Source: Paulownia fortunei (taxonomy: Eukaryota > Streptophyta > Magnoliopsida > Lamiales > Paulowniaceae). From it: DNA of 64,000 nt. The stretch lies in the NCBI GenBank assembly GCA_019321725.1, contig CM033115.1, forward strand, positions 20,594,673-20,658,672, written 5' to 3'. Position numbers and translations under genes: made by a program. This document shows, one piece after another, positions 11,733 to 24,700 of this stretch; the first letter of the stretch is position 1, and each line of letters starts with the position of its first letter. A model generated the notes under the pieces. It saw only the letters and a list, made by a program, of their open reading frames with translations. It was not told the origin of the DNA and did not search any database.

Positions 11733-14700
11733 TCATCGATCTTCCCGCTTAACTGCATTTGGATTAGACATGATGTCCATCATCATCTTCTCGGGCGAAT
11801 CTTCCCAATTGGCAAATGTTTTCAGGTCAACCTGCAACAATTTAGAAGACAAATGCAAGAAAATTGACTTCAGTGCCATGTAGCTCAAGCAAAGACAGTC
11901 AAAATCTTGCAAATATTCAGTTACCTTTCTCCTTTGCTGTGTAAAAAGTTGTTCCCGCTTCTTATGAGAAGCTTGAATCTCTCGAGCAGTTATGCCCCCT
12001 AATCCCCATACCTCTACTTCTAAAACTGAGGCTTCAATTGGCAGGAATCCCTAAGCACACACAAATTCAGATTTCTAAATCATCAATGCTCACCCCATGA
12101 TTGCTCGCTATCTTCTTCACATGATAAATCAAATTCAAAGTTTTTTCCATGAAGGAGAGAATCCAATTTTCAAATAACTTGAAGTCATAGTATAGAACAT
12201 CAGTTTCATCAAACTAAGCAGACCGTGTCAGAAGTCTTCGTTTCCATTTCTTTACTTTCTAGAAGAATTATCCTTCAAGTTCAGGAAAGAGCATTTCCTC
12301 CTCAAATTGACGTCTCATTTTTATAGTATGAAGATTTGAAGGACTATAATGTTAAATCCTAAAGCCCTCACCCTCATCCTCGGCAAAGAGATGGAAATTA
12401 AAGGTTCAAGAATAAATTTTCAAGCAAGAAACATGATTATTACTTTAGCCTACAAGAAACTCAAAACTGTAAGCAAAATAAGCTTGGAAATAGAGATGTT
12501 AATGGGCCGATTGGCTTGAATTTGCACAGTACCAGAGGTTATATTTGGGAAATGAGTGGGGCAAACCTATCAAATGCTCTTGTTACCAGTTTGCTTGCTA
12601 TTGTTATTGCTGTTTTTACTTTCTTTCCAGTGTCAAGGTGGAATCCATCATTTTTTTCCAGATAAATTTAGCAGTCGTTTTTCCACATCAGGCAATAAAA
12701 TCTTCTAAAGGGTTGTGATTCCAATGTTGAGTAATAAAATGAACAGCTAGATTTCTGAGTAATAAAATGAACAGCTAGATTTCTGCTAGGGAGAAAAAGC
12801 ATGATGTATTTTGAGCATTCTTTAACTTCATTTCATGTACACAGTGCAGAGTTGATTCAGAGTGCATTAGTTGAGAAATATAATCTCTCATGGAAAAGGG
12901 GACAAGAATTTGTCAAAAGCAAATGTAGATAATATTTTCCCCTTTTTCTTACTACCAAACAAGATACACAGGCACAGTTTTGTATTAACCTAAGCCAGCA
13001 CAAAAGGGGGAGAGGGGATGGAAAAATAGAGGAAACAAAAACACACTGGCTGTAAGGCTTTATCTTATTTGTGTGACGTTGGAAAGTAAAAATAAGTTCA
13101 CCTTTGGTAGATTCACGCAGAGAACACATACATATACCATTCAAGGTACAAGAGCATGGGATGGCTGTCGAGTAACATGGATTATTTTTACCAATAAGAA
13201 AACCATGAATATTTTCACCCATTACAAAATTAAGGTCTATATGGTAATACCTGATTGGGGAAAAGGGCACCGTGTTGGTATGTTTTATCAACAGCATAGT
13301 GACGTACAGTAACTCTAGCAAAGTCCTCATCCATAAATATTCTTTCATTTCCAATATATCCACCAAATGCAACTCCCACTGGTTTTGGATGAGCCTCATA
13401 CACCCTACCAGTTGGATGCAAATGGCTATAGACGAAGTTTTTCTCCCTTCCTGCCAAATCAGTAAATTTTCCAATATTTTCAATCTGGGTAAGCAAAAGT
13501 ATCTATATATCAGAGCATGGCAAATTATCATCATAAAAGATCACACTCTCTTGACCCACCGGAGGATAATAATGCATGAAAGACTGGACTTAAAGCATAC
13601 AGACTGCCAGAAGTTCCATAAAATAATTCCTTATTTTCAAAACCCTGATGAGTGAGTGCACCAATGATCCATCTTCTTGTATTGCTTTTGTCCTCAGATG
13701 CAGCAATAAGGACTAGTAATGGACCGTTGTAGCCTTCGACATTTGACCAAAATCGGTTAAGACCTTGCCCATGAACAGATGACCTGCATGTTGTTCGAAA
13801 CAGAACTTAACTAAGCAACATCCAAAATTAGATAATATATTGGTAATATGAACCTTGAGACATACAGAAGTTCTATTGTCATTCAAGATATTTCCCATGA
13901 GAAACCATTGTTCATATTAAAGCAGCACAACAAAGAGTAAGAATATAAACCATTGAAACATGCTATATATAACTAAAGAGAGCAGAAAATAGTAGCAGTA
14001 GGTTTAAATCAGCCCATCAGCTTATCGTATATCAGAAATTTTTATTTACAATTTTACATAACAAAAATGAACACTTGGAAGTGTTTGTCAGATTAAGGTT
14101 TTAAGACATGAAATGAAGAACGGCCAGTGTATGATATACGAACTGAAACAGGTGAAAATGTAGAAAAATATGAACTGGTTTCAAAAGTTAATAAAACCAA
14201 GGACAAACTGAAAGTAAACAAGTTGTGTTAATAGATGTGGTCTTCCCACCTAGGGGAGGACAAGAAGAGAGTGGACAAACCTATAAAGTACGTTTTCATT
14301 TGTTTCATCAACATCACTTGGGAAACAAGCTTTTGATATCTCTTCATATATAGGACCTCTCAGGGTGAGTGAGATGGTCCAGGCCCTTCCAGAAGTCAAA
14401 AGTTTAGTTTCAGAAATTGCTGATGAGGAGCTTTCATGAGCAAAAGAGCATGATGGCTCTGATTTGTCCTGCAATTGGTTAATTTTATGATTAGTGATCG
14501 AAATCCAATCCAGAATGCTTGTCAAACTTGATCAATATTATCCTCTAAAAAGACAACATTATAAAGACTCATCCTCATGAATGATTGACATAGAACAAGA
14601 AACAACTATGAGAAGGAACCACTAATACCTACAGGTCTGGAGAAGATAAAAACAGTACACTAATCTACAAGCCTCCCAATTTTGTAAAGTTCACTATTGC

Positions 14701-16987
14701 TATATACCTGTTTAGTATGCTTGGAACAAATTAATCTGTTATGTCTTTTTTTAGGCATGTTGGAATATCATTTTTGAAAAGGTCACAGTGTGTATGTTGA
14801 AAATTAGCTAATTATCCTCTGAGTCCTTGCTTTCACCCTAGGAATTTCATGCCTATCTTTCCCTCACCCCCCACCACCCCCACACCCCCCACAAAAAAAA
14901 AAAAAAAGAACAACACCACGGGGCAGACACACACTAGCACAGGCACAGAGTCAGAAGTCAAAATCCTGCACCAGCAACTGCACTGCACCTTGACATCTCA
15001 GTATCTTTATGTTATAGAAAATGATGTTGACCTGGGTATGGCACCTACTGCCCAAGCAAAGGATCGAAACATTACACTTGAACTGTTATGAAGATTTAAA
15101 ATAATTGTATTGCATCCTTGCAATCAGATATAGCTTTTGGCACAATAGTAGAAGCTCGTTGCAAGATATTATTTCTAGGAAGGGATTATTAGCTTGTTAA
15201 TGGCAATAATTGCCCTAGCCTAGGGTCGAAATATGCCTCTTGGATTGCAGCCTCACTATTAATTAATAATTTTTGGCATAGTGATAGCTGCTTTATCCTA
15301 CAAATGTATTTTTTGGGGTGCATATCTCTCTTCATTTTCTTTATAGTAAGAAGGGATAGGGAGTGAAAAGGCTTGGGGGAAAAAAATTTAAACTTTGCTG
15401 TTGGATGCACTTTTCATAATAGAAACTCTTTGTAGCCAAAAACTTAGCATCACTAAGTGCATGTTCAGTGACATCTTACGAAAAGTCGCATGTTAATAAT
15501 ATTCTGTTTCTCTCCATAACACAACAGTAACAATAATATTGCATAATAATAATAAAAAGCAGATATCTTGCATGACTTTTGATCTGTAATAATGACAACT
15601 TAGTGTAACAGTAACATTAGATGAAATAATATTATGAATGGAAAGAAGAAGTTTAACTACCTCGTGGGTTGTGAGGTAGCAGAGTCTTGCATGGACAAAT
15701 TGAAGAAAGCAATCTGCAAGGTTTGGTATATTCTTCAATGCCCATAAATGAATTTTCGTGGCAGGAAGTTGAATATCCAAGTCTGAAACAATGGAATCCC
15801 AAAAATTCAATTCATGACCATCTTCAGCACATGATTCAATAGCTGATAATACCAAATGAGAGATATCCGGAAGACTGCAATTCCTTTTGCTATTCCCCGT
15901 ATTCAATTTCAACGTCCTAGAATCCCACGAAAAAATCCAACAAATCCAAAGAAGCATAAGAATATCATGGGGAGATAACGACCCATTAATTTTACAATCA
16001 TCATCGATCAGCTCAAATTGCATATCAACTGGAAGTCCAGCTTTCGAACATGTCACAGAAAATATTTGGAATAAATTATTAAACAATGTTGAAGCAACTG
16101 TCCTTCCGCAACATTTCGTGTATCCTCTCAAGAACTCTACCCAATTCACTCCATCTTTATCAGCCACAAAAAACAAGTCAACTATTGTAGAACCTAGATG
16201 ACTAAATAACGGGGGGCCTCCTTAAACACCACACCTTGATCAGATTCCAAGTTCTCAAAAGTCAAATGGAAACATTTCTGAAAACAAACACAGTGGAACA
16301 GGAGAGTAAATCAACATTGCATAAATTAGATAAGTATCTAAACTGATAAATAAACTGGGTGTTTCATGTGACAAAGTACCAAAAAACGGAAACATTAATC
16401 ACTGAAACTCCATTCTAAATCGCACGATAAAGACGTAAAATGATCTTTAAAGAATCTTTTAAGAATTAGTCCACAAATTCACATTCCAAAGAATTGTTTG
16501 ATTTCAGTGTGTGTGTATTTGACCTTTTATCGGGACTTCAAAACAGATAGCTCATTCCAAAACCATAAACCTTTCTAGACATAAATCCATTACGCTACTG
16601 ACGTCCGTTAATTGGGGGCGGGGAAGCGATGTAGAGCATAATAATCAACTAACAAGAAAGAAAAATATTGTCTTGTAAACAAAATTCTAGAAACCACATG
16701 ATAATCACCATTTTCTGGCTAATTATTTTCAGGTTTCTTCTATTTCCGGATAATTCATGGAAATAACAACTAAAACACATGGATTTCTTTTTTGTTTTCT
16801 TGGGGGAGCAGATTTTCTCTTTTTGAATTACCTGCAGAGAATGGATAGGAATTGATTTAGTTTGGGGATCAGAGAGAAGAGAAAATGCTTTTTGGAGAGA
16901 AGGGAGGGCTCCGGTTGATGCAGCTAGTGATTGTACTTCGCGCAGCTCCGGTGATACTTCTTGCTCCCTCGATGATGATTGCCCCAT
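11733..16987 (-). CDS. TLDc domain protein, MEAK7-like (At5g39590 type), with a frame break
   Basis: Seven exons in coding order: 16987-16832, 16277-15661, 14468-14281, 13783-13560, 13450-13251, 12050-11925 and 11831-11733. All have GT-AG borders and matching phases. Once one missing base is allowed for, the product is about 536 residues. It starts MGQSSS, a consensus for N-myristoylation. The TLDc domain runs from about residue 280 (RAWTISLTLRGP) through SNVEGYNGPLLVLI and FVYSHLHPTGRVYEAHPKPV to VEVWGLGG. The tail contains KKREQLFTQQRRKVDLKTF and WEDSPEKMMMDIM. TLDc proteins are linked to oxidative-stress resistance, V-ATPase and (MEAK7) mTOR-lysosome signalling; the plant role is poorly known. 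A six-base C run (coding strand; 16211-16216) should be seven. As written, exon 2 hits a stop at 16194-16196 after about 79 residues. The gene is divergent from the methyltransferase and convergent with mL53. Confidence 0.82.
12729..12784. repeat. 28-bp tandem duplication in a TLDc-gene intron
   Basis: Two consecutive copies, 12729-12756 and 12757-12784, appear identical. They lie in the intron 12051-13250. Confidence 0.85.
14861..14890 (-). other. Potential G-quadruplex in TLDc intron 2 (G-rich on the sense strand)
   Basis: On the + strand, C runs at 14861-14863, 14867-14872, 14877-14881 and 14885-14890 are separated by three- or four-base loops. The minus strand, which is the sense strand of the TLDc gene, therefore fits the G3+N1-7 quadruplex rule. 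It is followed on the + strand by an A tract. Confidence 0.6.
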
Positions 16988-17850
16988 TTTCTTGATTGCT
17001 AAAAGGTTTCTCTGTGTTTCTCTGTTTTCTTACTTTATTGGTGAAGATAAGGGTTCTGGAATTTTGAAGATGAGAGCAATTAACAGCTTTTATGCTAATC
17101 AAAAGTTTTAGCATAATATAACCATTTGAGAACACATATCCTTTTTTAGGAGGAAGAAAATTTTATGACAGCACTTTTTGGGAAGTATTGAAAAAGTGAA
17201 AGTTTTATGATATATATATATATATAATTTTACATTGTTGCTTTTGTAAGTAGTATTGTGATTTAGTGACATATTATTATCTTAACTAAAATACAGTAAC
17301 AGTTTTGAAATAAAATATTATTTTAAAAGGAAAGGAATTTGTTAAAAGGAAAGGAAAAGATCTCTTCTCTTACTGTCCTTTGTTCCATCTGTTATCCTTT
17401 TTCTTGGGTGTTTTAGAGTTATTGCTTCATTGTTTTCAGGAACTTTGACTTTGAGCTCAGATTTATTGATACATCATCCGTCAATTTTACATAAAAGTTT
17501 ATAAAGATTAGACCTAGGTCTACTAGTATTGATTTTCATGCTCATAATTCTGAAGCGGCCCGGCCCCTCCGCCCCCCTGTACGGGCCTTACCTCGTAAAA
17601 CCACATTAGAAACACAACCGACAAGCACACTTATACCAAGTTTAGTGTCTTAATTAATTCTTACTACATTAATCAATGTCCTAATCAACTTTCTCTTATC
17701 TTTCTCTTCCGCTCGCTCGCTCGCTTGCTCGAATCTCAAAGTGGGCGCTTTCTCTCACTTGCTCGCTCGAATCATACGCACACAAGCACTTCATTTGAAT
17801 CATTTCTGTCTCAAGATTGGGACTGACTAGAGGAAACAAAGTAAGAAAAA
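16988..17850. promoter_or_regulatory. Divergent promoter region between the TLDc (-) and methyltransferase (+) genes
   Basis: The 863 bp between the two start codons must hold both leaders and promoters. Toward the methyltransferase there is a GC-rich patch near 17555-17590 and a GCTC-type tetranucleotide repeat at 17711-17731. Both stand out from the AT-rich background. I see no certain TATA box for either gene. Confidence 0.5.
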
Positions 17851-19098
17851 ATGGGCTCGGTTTCTTTGAAAATAGGAGAGGGAACAGCAAGATTCAAGAG
17901 GGTATCAGTGTGTTCCTCAGCAGTAAATTTGCTGATGCTTTTTTCAGTAATTACCACAAATCTCTTTGCTTTGTATGCTTTCACATACCATCCCACAACC
18001 CTTCACCATCATCACTATCCCAAGAACATATCTTTGATCTCAGAAAAAGTAAGCTTAATCCTTAGAGAGATTGAATCTTCTCAGAAAAAGCTAGTCGAGA
18101 TGGAGAAAGAGATCTTAGGCTATGAAAGCATCGATCTTTCCAGACCCAATATTGCAGATGAGCTTAAAGAGTTCTTAAACCACCATCAGCTGCCTTTGGG
18201 GAAAGATTCTAGAACTGGGATCGCTAAAATGATAGCATCTGTGGGGCATTCTTGTGAGAAATCTGCGGATTTGCTGTCTCAGTATATGAGTTATAAAGTC
18301 AATGGACTTTGCCCTGATGATTGGAGTCTTGGCCAGAAGCTGATTCTTCAGGGATGTGAGCCTTTGCCTCGGAGGAGGTGCTTTGCCAAGACAATTCCTA
18401 AGGTGGGTTTGCAGCCTTTTCCTGTTTCACTTTGGAAAAACGTTAGTGAAAAGATTTACAGTTGGAATGGTTTGGGATGCAAGAATCTTGCTTGTTTGAA
18501 TAGTAAGAAATTGAATAGGGATTGTGCTGGTTGTTTTGATATTGTTAATGGTTACGAGACTCAAAAATATGTTAAGGCTCGAAGCAAGAATGATTTCCTT
18601 ATTGATGATGTGTTGGCCATGGGAAGTGGTCGGATTAGAATTGGTTTTGATATTGGTGGCGGTTCGGGGACTTTTGCTGCTAGGATGGCTGAGAGAAGTG
18701 TGACTGTAGTCACTGCCACTTTGAACGTTGATGCACCATTTAATGAATTCATTGCTTCTAGGGGGCTTTTCCCTCTGTATTTGAGCTTGGATCATAGGTT
18801 TCCATTTTATGATAATGTATTTGATTTGGTTCACGCGTCTAATGGATTGGATGTGGGGGGCCGAGCTGAGAAATTGGAGTTCTTGATGTTTGATATTGAT
18901 CGTATACTGAGGGCTGGTGGATTGTTTTGGTTGGACAACTTTTATTGTTCTACTGATGACAAGAAAAGAACTCTAACTCTGTTGATTGAACGGTTTGGCT
19001 ATAAAAAGTTGAAGTGGGTGGTGGGAGAAAAAGTAAATGGTTCAGGAAAATCAGAAGTTTACTTGTCTGCTGTTCTACAGAAACCAGCAAGAGCATAA
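17851..19098 (+). CDS. Probable membrane-anchored SAM-dependent methyltransferase, At1g29790 type
   Basis: An intronless 415-residue frame starts at ATG 17851, the first ATG of the frame. Residues about 24-45 form one hydrophobic segment after a basic N-terminus, which predicts a type II membrane anchor. A His-rich spot and a helical stem (about 60-92) follow. The C-terminal half carries a class I methyltransferase fold, with motif I IGFDIGGGSGTFAARM at about 264-279 and the later RILRAGGLFWLDNF strand. The family (At1g29790, At5g40830, At3g27230 as I recall) is annotated as probable methyltransferase; substrate and compartment are not established, and Golgi or another endomembrane is likely. 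Length is normal and no lesion is seen. The gene is divergent from the TLDc gene and convergent with ARF5. Confidence 0.85.
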   Translation: MGSVSLKIGEGTARFKRVSVCSSAVNLLMLFSVITTNLFALYAFTYHPTTLHHHHYPKNISLISEKVSLILREIESSQKKLVEMEKEILGYESIDLSRPNIADELKEFLNHHQLPLGKDSRTGIAKMIASVGHSCEKSADLLSQYMSYKVNGLCPDDWSLGQKLILQGCEPLPRRRCFAKTIPKVGLQPFPVSLWKNVSEKIYSWNGLGCKNLACLNSKKLNRDCAGCFDIVNGYETQKYVKARSKNDFLIDDVLAMGSGRIRIGFDIGGGSGTFAARMAERSVTVVTATLNVDAPFNEFIASRGLFPLYLSLDHRFPFYDNVFDLVHASNGLDVGGRAEKLEFLMFDIDRILRAGGLFWLDNFYCSTDDKKRTLTLLIERFGYKKLKWVVGEKVNGSGKSEVYLSAVLQKPARA

Positions 19099-21727
19099 TA
19101 CAATTAATATTCTCCTGGGAAATTCAGGATCTGGGAGTAGAGCTGCAATAGTGGTTGTTGTCTTAAACAATATAATTCATCTAAGTGCAATACTTTACAT
19201 GCTCATGATTCCTTTGTAATGTCAAAATATGCCTTGGTTTTTTCTTTTCCCCACTATAGGGTCATTGGTATTTGCAACCAAAAGGTTCAATATTTTCTGC
19301 AGTAAGCTCTGATACCTTTTCCCTCTGAAATGTTTATAACACTAATTGGATAACAGATAATCGAGCATAAGATCATTTTCTGGTTCAAATTTTTTTTTTG
19401 ACGTAACATTTGAATTTGTTGCATTATGATGAGTAATATATCTGCATGTATCTTATTTTGGAGCTGGAGAACGCCTCATGTTGACAGCTACGTCTCACTC
19501 AATGTGTCTTATCTGGCTATGCAGCTGCAGTGGGTTCTAATAGTTGATACCTCATTTGCTTCACATTTTATAGTTTGTAGAAAGAATATCAAGAGGACCA
19601 GCACAAAAAAAAAAAGCATGTTGAGACTTGGTCCTTTTGGATTGAGTTGTGTAGAACTGTTTTTTGAATGTTTGAGCTGCAGTTTCTTGCTTTTAATAGC
19701 CCAAACCAAATATGCGATTTCGAAGAACTGGAAACTTCTTTAAGGTAGCAAAAACTGATTCAACCAACGATCTAGTCAAATGTGTTTCCTGACTCTGCTC
19801 GTCACTTTAAATAATTTAGTGTAGTTTGGAGTGCAATGATTAGCTTTTAGATGGGGGGAAAAATGAGTGCCCCAGGGAAAGAACCATGAATAGAAACAAA
19901 GAAAGGTGAGTATTTAAAATAAACCCATTCTAGAGTTTGTCTAAAGATAAATTAAATATAAGATCCTAAAACAGAATTTACCCGTAAACTATCAGAATCA
20001 TCCGAGTTTTTCAATTCGTATCTGTTTTGTTTTTTTTATGCTTTCTTCCGCAACTCTAGTATCACTGTTTCTTTACATCTTGTACTATTTTGAATGCCCC
20101 TGAAGGGTACCAGCTTTTTGATAAATGCCTTAATTTGCTTAACTCATATCTGATAGCCATTTTACTCTTTTAATCTGGAACATGTTTGTTATTATTTATC
20201 TCTTGAAATAAAGGGTAGTCATCACTATTAGGAGAATTTTAGTTAATAGAAAATTCTATAGTTAATTGCAGTGAGTTGTGAGTACAAGCTGAACTTGATA
20301 TTTGCTTTCAATGACATCAACTTATACATAGAAAGGAATTCAATATTGATTAGCAGAAGGCAGCCGTGTTAGAACTTTGAAGTGATTATTTTGTTCAACA
20401 CTAACTGCCGCTTTATTAGTGTTTTAGTTCTTATTTCGTTATGTATGACCACGAGAATAGGATAAAATACTATTTCAAAATGAAATTTTAATCTTATTAT
20501 TTTCACCAGTAAATGCATTTAGGTTACTGTCCTGAAAATTAGGCTTTGCAAGTCCTAAGATTTGAACTTCTGTTTGCCCTTCAAGCAGTAACGTATATAA
20601 TAACCTTTAGTTATCTTTCATGGTAACAAGCCCTCTGTTTGTTACAGTTGTTACAGTTTTGCCCAGCTGCATGTCTGATTCAAAGATTTCATGACTGAAT
20701 TAATTAATGATTTCAAGTTTTTCATATTTGATTTGGTTAGCTTATGTTTCTTTATATGGTTGGATTTGCCAAGCCACTAGCTTAAAGTGATCACAATTAT
20801 TTCTCTGGTAAATTATTCAATCCAGTATTTTTCACATCTCTGGAACAGCTTACTGCACAAATAGCGAGTGGGATCCAACTCCACTTGAATTCTCAGGCAT
20901 TTCTAAGCATTTTTGTGAGTTTCATCTCTTGGGGTCAACTACGAATACTAGTATAGTACATTTTGGCTAAAGTTTCAGGTTCTCAACAGATGCTTATCTC
21001 CAAGATCAAAGATTACTCAGACATATTGCCATGAAAGAAACTGAGAAAGTCCCAGTTGTCATGAGGTTTTGAACTTGATTGTCGTCTTTTGTGAAACGAA
21101 GCTGATGCTATAGAAGCATGAACTTGATTGTCGTCTTCTGTGAAACGAAGCTGATGCTATAGAAGCCAGTATGGAAATGAACGGATGATTTTTGGCCATC
21201 AGCTTTGTGTAGACTGATGATTTCTGTCATGAAGTTGCACCACTCATTATGTAGGTTAGATATGCTGCAATGCAGACTTGCATTGTGGAACCCTCTGTAG
21301 AGTTTTCTTTAGATCATCCATTCTTGACAAGGGAACTCGGTCAGAAAATTATTCAGCCTTAAAGCTAACAATTTTTTCATTTTATATGTTAAATTTTGTG
21401 AATAAAAATTAACATAGAAGTCTTGTTCACTTGCAACAGCATTTTGCTAGTTTTCATTGAAAAAAGGAACTCTACATCTATCACGGGACATCAAATGCTA
21501 AAAACGTGCTTTTATCTCAAGAGTTCTACTCGTACATTACAACAAAATAGCACCTTTACAAACCACATGCTAAAACCAAATCTTTAATAATGGCGGACCA
21601 AGAATTTGCTATCTATGTTGACACATAGCTTCATGGAATTTGATGAAATATACCAGTCAAGACTTGAGCAAATATGACAGCACATCTCCGATCCTCTGGT
21701 GAGACAATAATTGGGTTACCTTGTAAA
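19099..21727. other. Convergent 3' spacer between methyltransferase (+) and ARF5 (-)
   Basis: AT-rich sequence without a supportable exon. It includes both 3' UTRs and the 49-bp-period duplication at 21071-21166. Short open frames here, such as 19426-19743, resemble no known family. Confidence 0.45.
21071..21166. repeat. Two-copy 47-bp direct repeat
   Basis: Copies at 21071-21117 and 21120-21166 differ at about one position (T versus C). The period is 49 bp. The repeat lies between the methyltransferase and ARF5. Confidence 0.85.
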
Positions 21728-24700
21728 TCAGTTAGAGCCATCTTTACCACAACCAACTTCTAAAGTTGAGCCATTAACACCTTGCATCCCTGCAGAGTTT
21801 AAAAGCTGCATTCCCTCTTCACCCATCTGCTTAACTTCAGACGGTGATAAAATTCTGATGCATCTTACACAGCCGACAAATTCCCTAAAAAGTAACATCA
21901 TATGAGACTTGTAAGAAAAGGTTTCGGTTTGAAAACAGTAATATAATAAGCTATCGTTATAATATATGCAAGAATATTTGTCTACTCTGAGCAGCAAAGA
22001 AACTATTGTGTTCGGCCAGCCGTTATTGCAGGCCTTAATTAAGTACATGGGTGTTCACTTGAGTAAGATAATGGGACTTACTCCCAAGGATCATCCCCAA
22101 CAAGAAGAACATCATTTTCAAAATCCACATAGACCAGCTTCCATCCGGAACCTGAGTCATTGAGCAAGCCTTCAAGACCAAACATGCATTCAATCTCAGA
22201 ACGCAGTTGGTTGTAATTTTTAAAACTTGAGACATCAATTGACCTTCCAACAGATCCGGCCTTTTGAATCTGTCAAGATATATATATATTTCATCAGCAC
22301 ATAGAAGTAGAACAAGACAACAAGATTGCAGAAACAACTGAAAAAACAAGACAAGTGCAATCAATCAAGTAAAATATACAAGGTGTAAAGCTCAGCTTGA
22401 CACAAAGAAAATTCCAGAAATAGGTGTGAAAATATTATGGGCCCACCAAAATAGCCCACTGAGATATGATAGATATGAAGGCATATGATGACAGTAGATG
22501 CAGGAAGGGCCAATTAGAAGGTTAATGGGTTGTCCTGGAACAAAGCTCTCTTTTCAGTGTGTTTATAAAAGTTGTCCAACTCTTCTTCCTTGGAATTATT
22601 TGTGGACCAGTAACTTCTAGTAAATGTCATAAAAATGGTTACCTTACCTTCGTATAAGTTCGGAACCGTGGAGTTACTTGCTGAAATGTGCTCTGCTGCA
22701 AAGGATTGTTGTCATCAAAATCCACATTGCTTGAAGATGCCCCTCCTGAGTTGTCTGCATATTCTTGCAGAGAGAAAGTCTGAGAATCTGCTAGGCTAGC
22801 TGATGTAATCTGGGATTGGACATCTTGGGTTGAGCAGAAGTTTCCCACAAGATAATCAGAAGGATTCGGGAAATCGGCATTCTTTAGTGTACAAAAATCA
22901 TCCAAGATAGTGCTACAAACAGAAGGATCAATTACTGTGCTTCCACTGTTACTACCATCAAGATTGAGACAGCTATATAAGTCACTCTGGTTATGGTTTT
23001 CATCTGATAAGTCTTCCAAACCACATGAACTATATTGAAGGTTAGACACGTCTTGATGAGGCAACAGGACAGGAAGATTGGCTTGGGAAACACACTTTGG
23101 ATTGTTAAAATGAGGATCCCACAACTCTTGGCCGACAGAAGGCAGCATAGGATAAACAGTTTCTGACGATGTAGAAGACTGATCAGATTTCTTAAACATG
23201 GACAAAGATCCTGGATTTCTAAAAGATCCAGATGGAGAAGGACATAGGATGGGATATGAATTAAAGTCAATTTGGCTGGAATATTGAAGAAAGGCATTGG
23301 CACTAGCAGACTCTACTTGGGATGGATCAATCTGTTGAGTTGGAAGAACATGCGTCTCTGCCCGTGATTGTGTGATACTTGGACTTGTTTGCAAAGGTAG
23401 CGTGCCATTATTCTGGTTCATGACTGCAAAATCATTGATGAAATTGTGTGGATTCACAGGCAGTTTTTCTTCGTTGAGCTGCCCCTCTGACTGAAACTGG
23501 CTTGACTGATCTGTAGCAAGTACAGGTTCTAATTTTGACAACTCAGAACCAGCACCGGAAGATGTTAGGTTTTCAAGGTTGTTGGGTGATGTTAGTTTTC
23601 CTTCTAGTGAAATATTGGAGTTTGAGATATTTGGTTGGCCGGCAATGCTTTGAGGATGACTTTCTCCTTGTGGAAACACATCCTGTGCAATCAGCTCAGG
23701 TTTCTGCCTGATTGCTGATTGCATCAGAGACTTTGCTTCTTGCGGTACAACATCCTTCACCTCTTGCATAGAATGTGTAATATTCCCAGGAGTGATTACA
23801 CCATGAGGTTTTGTAAGCATCTTCATTAACTGCTCGGACCACAGGCTCGATATTGAGGGACATTGAAGTTCCCTATATGAATTGTCTGGAACTCGGAGGA
23901 AAGGCCTATTTATCAAAGTTTCCCATTCTGTTTGTGCTCCTGATACAAGAAAAACTAGGAGTTCATAAATATCAAGACATGAAAAAGAAATCATTTCAAA
24001 TGATATAAACAACCTATGAAAGCAGAATGGAAAGGACGTTTCAGATTGGCAGTTAGAGATGGAAATATGAAGAGGCTTTCAGGAGTCTCAATCTCCCATG
24101 GGCAAACTCTATTCTGCTTATCACCGCACCCAGGCTCATCCCACTCTACCTGTCATTAAAAATGAGTATCTAATCAAAATAATACCAATCAGGAGAGTTT
24201 GCTTGCAGCAGGAATTCTAATACTCTTGAGGTTCTTACACAACATTTATGTCACATACATAATTATGCTCATAATAACCAAGTCTTAAACATTATTTCAA
24301 TCACCTGAAGACTACGCCATTTCGAATTGGGCCATCTCAGTGGATCTAGGTCGCTTATTCCTATAATAGTGCCCATATATCTGTATAAAGAACGAAAGAG
24401 AAGTCAAAGAACATAACAGCAGAGGATAAAGTGATTTAAAGTACGAGCTAGTCTCGTTAAAAATGCCAATCTGCTCTCAAGCATTATAACATTACCTCCG
24501 TTTACTGGATTCTTCGGTTTCAAACATCATGCCAAACCTCATACCAATAGAGAGTTGTGTACCATACACAGCTTTTCTGTATTTCGCAAATGGAATGACA
24601 AATTCTGAGGGGCATGCCCTACAAAATAATTAAAATTACAGGTCAATAAACTTTTAGATTCACTAATTTTTTATTTTTTATTTTTCTCATTTTCAAAATA

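Noticed and set aside
12857..13534. 225-codon minus-strand open frame
   Set aside because: It overlaps TLDc exon 5 in another frame and reads through intron sequence; the exon frame shows the conserved TLDc residues.
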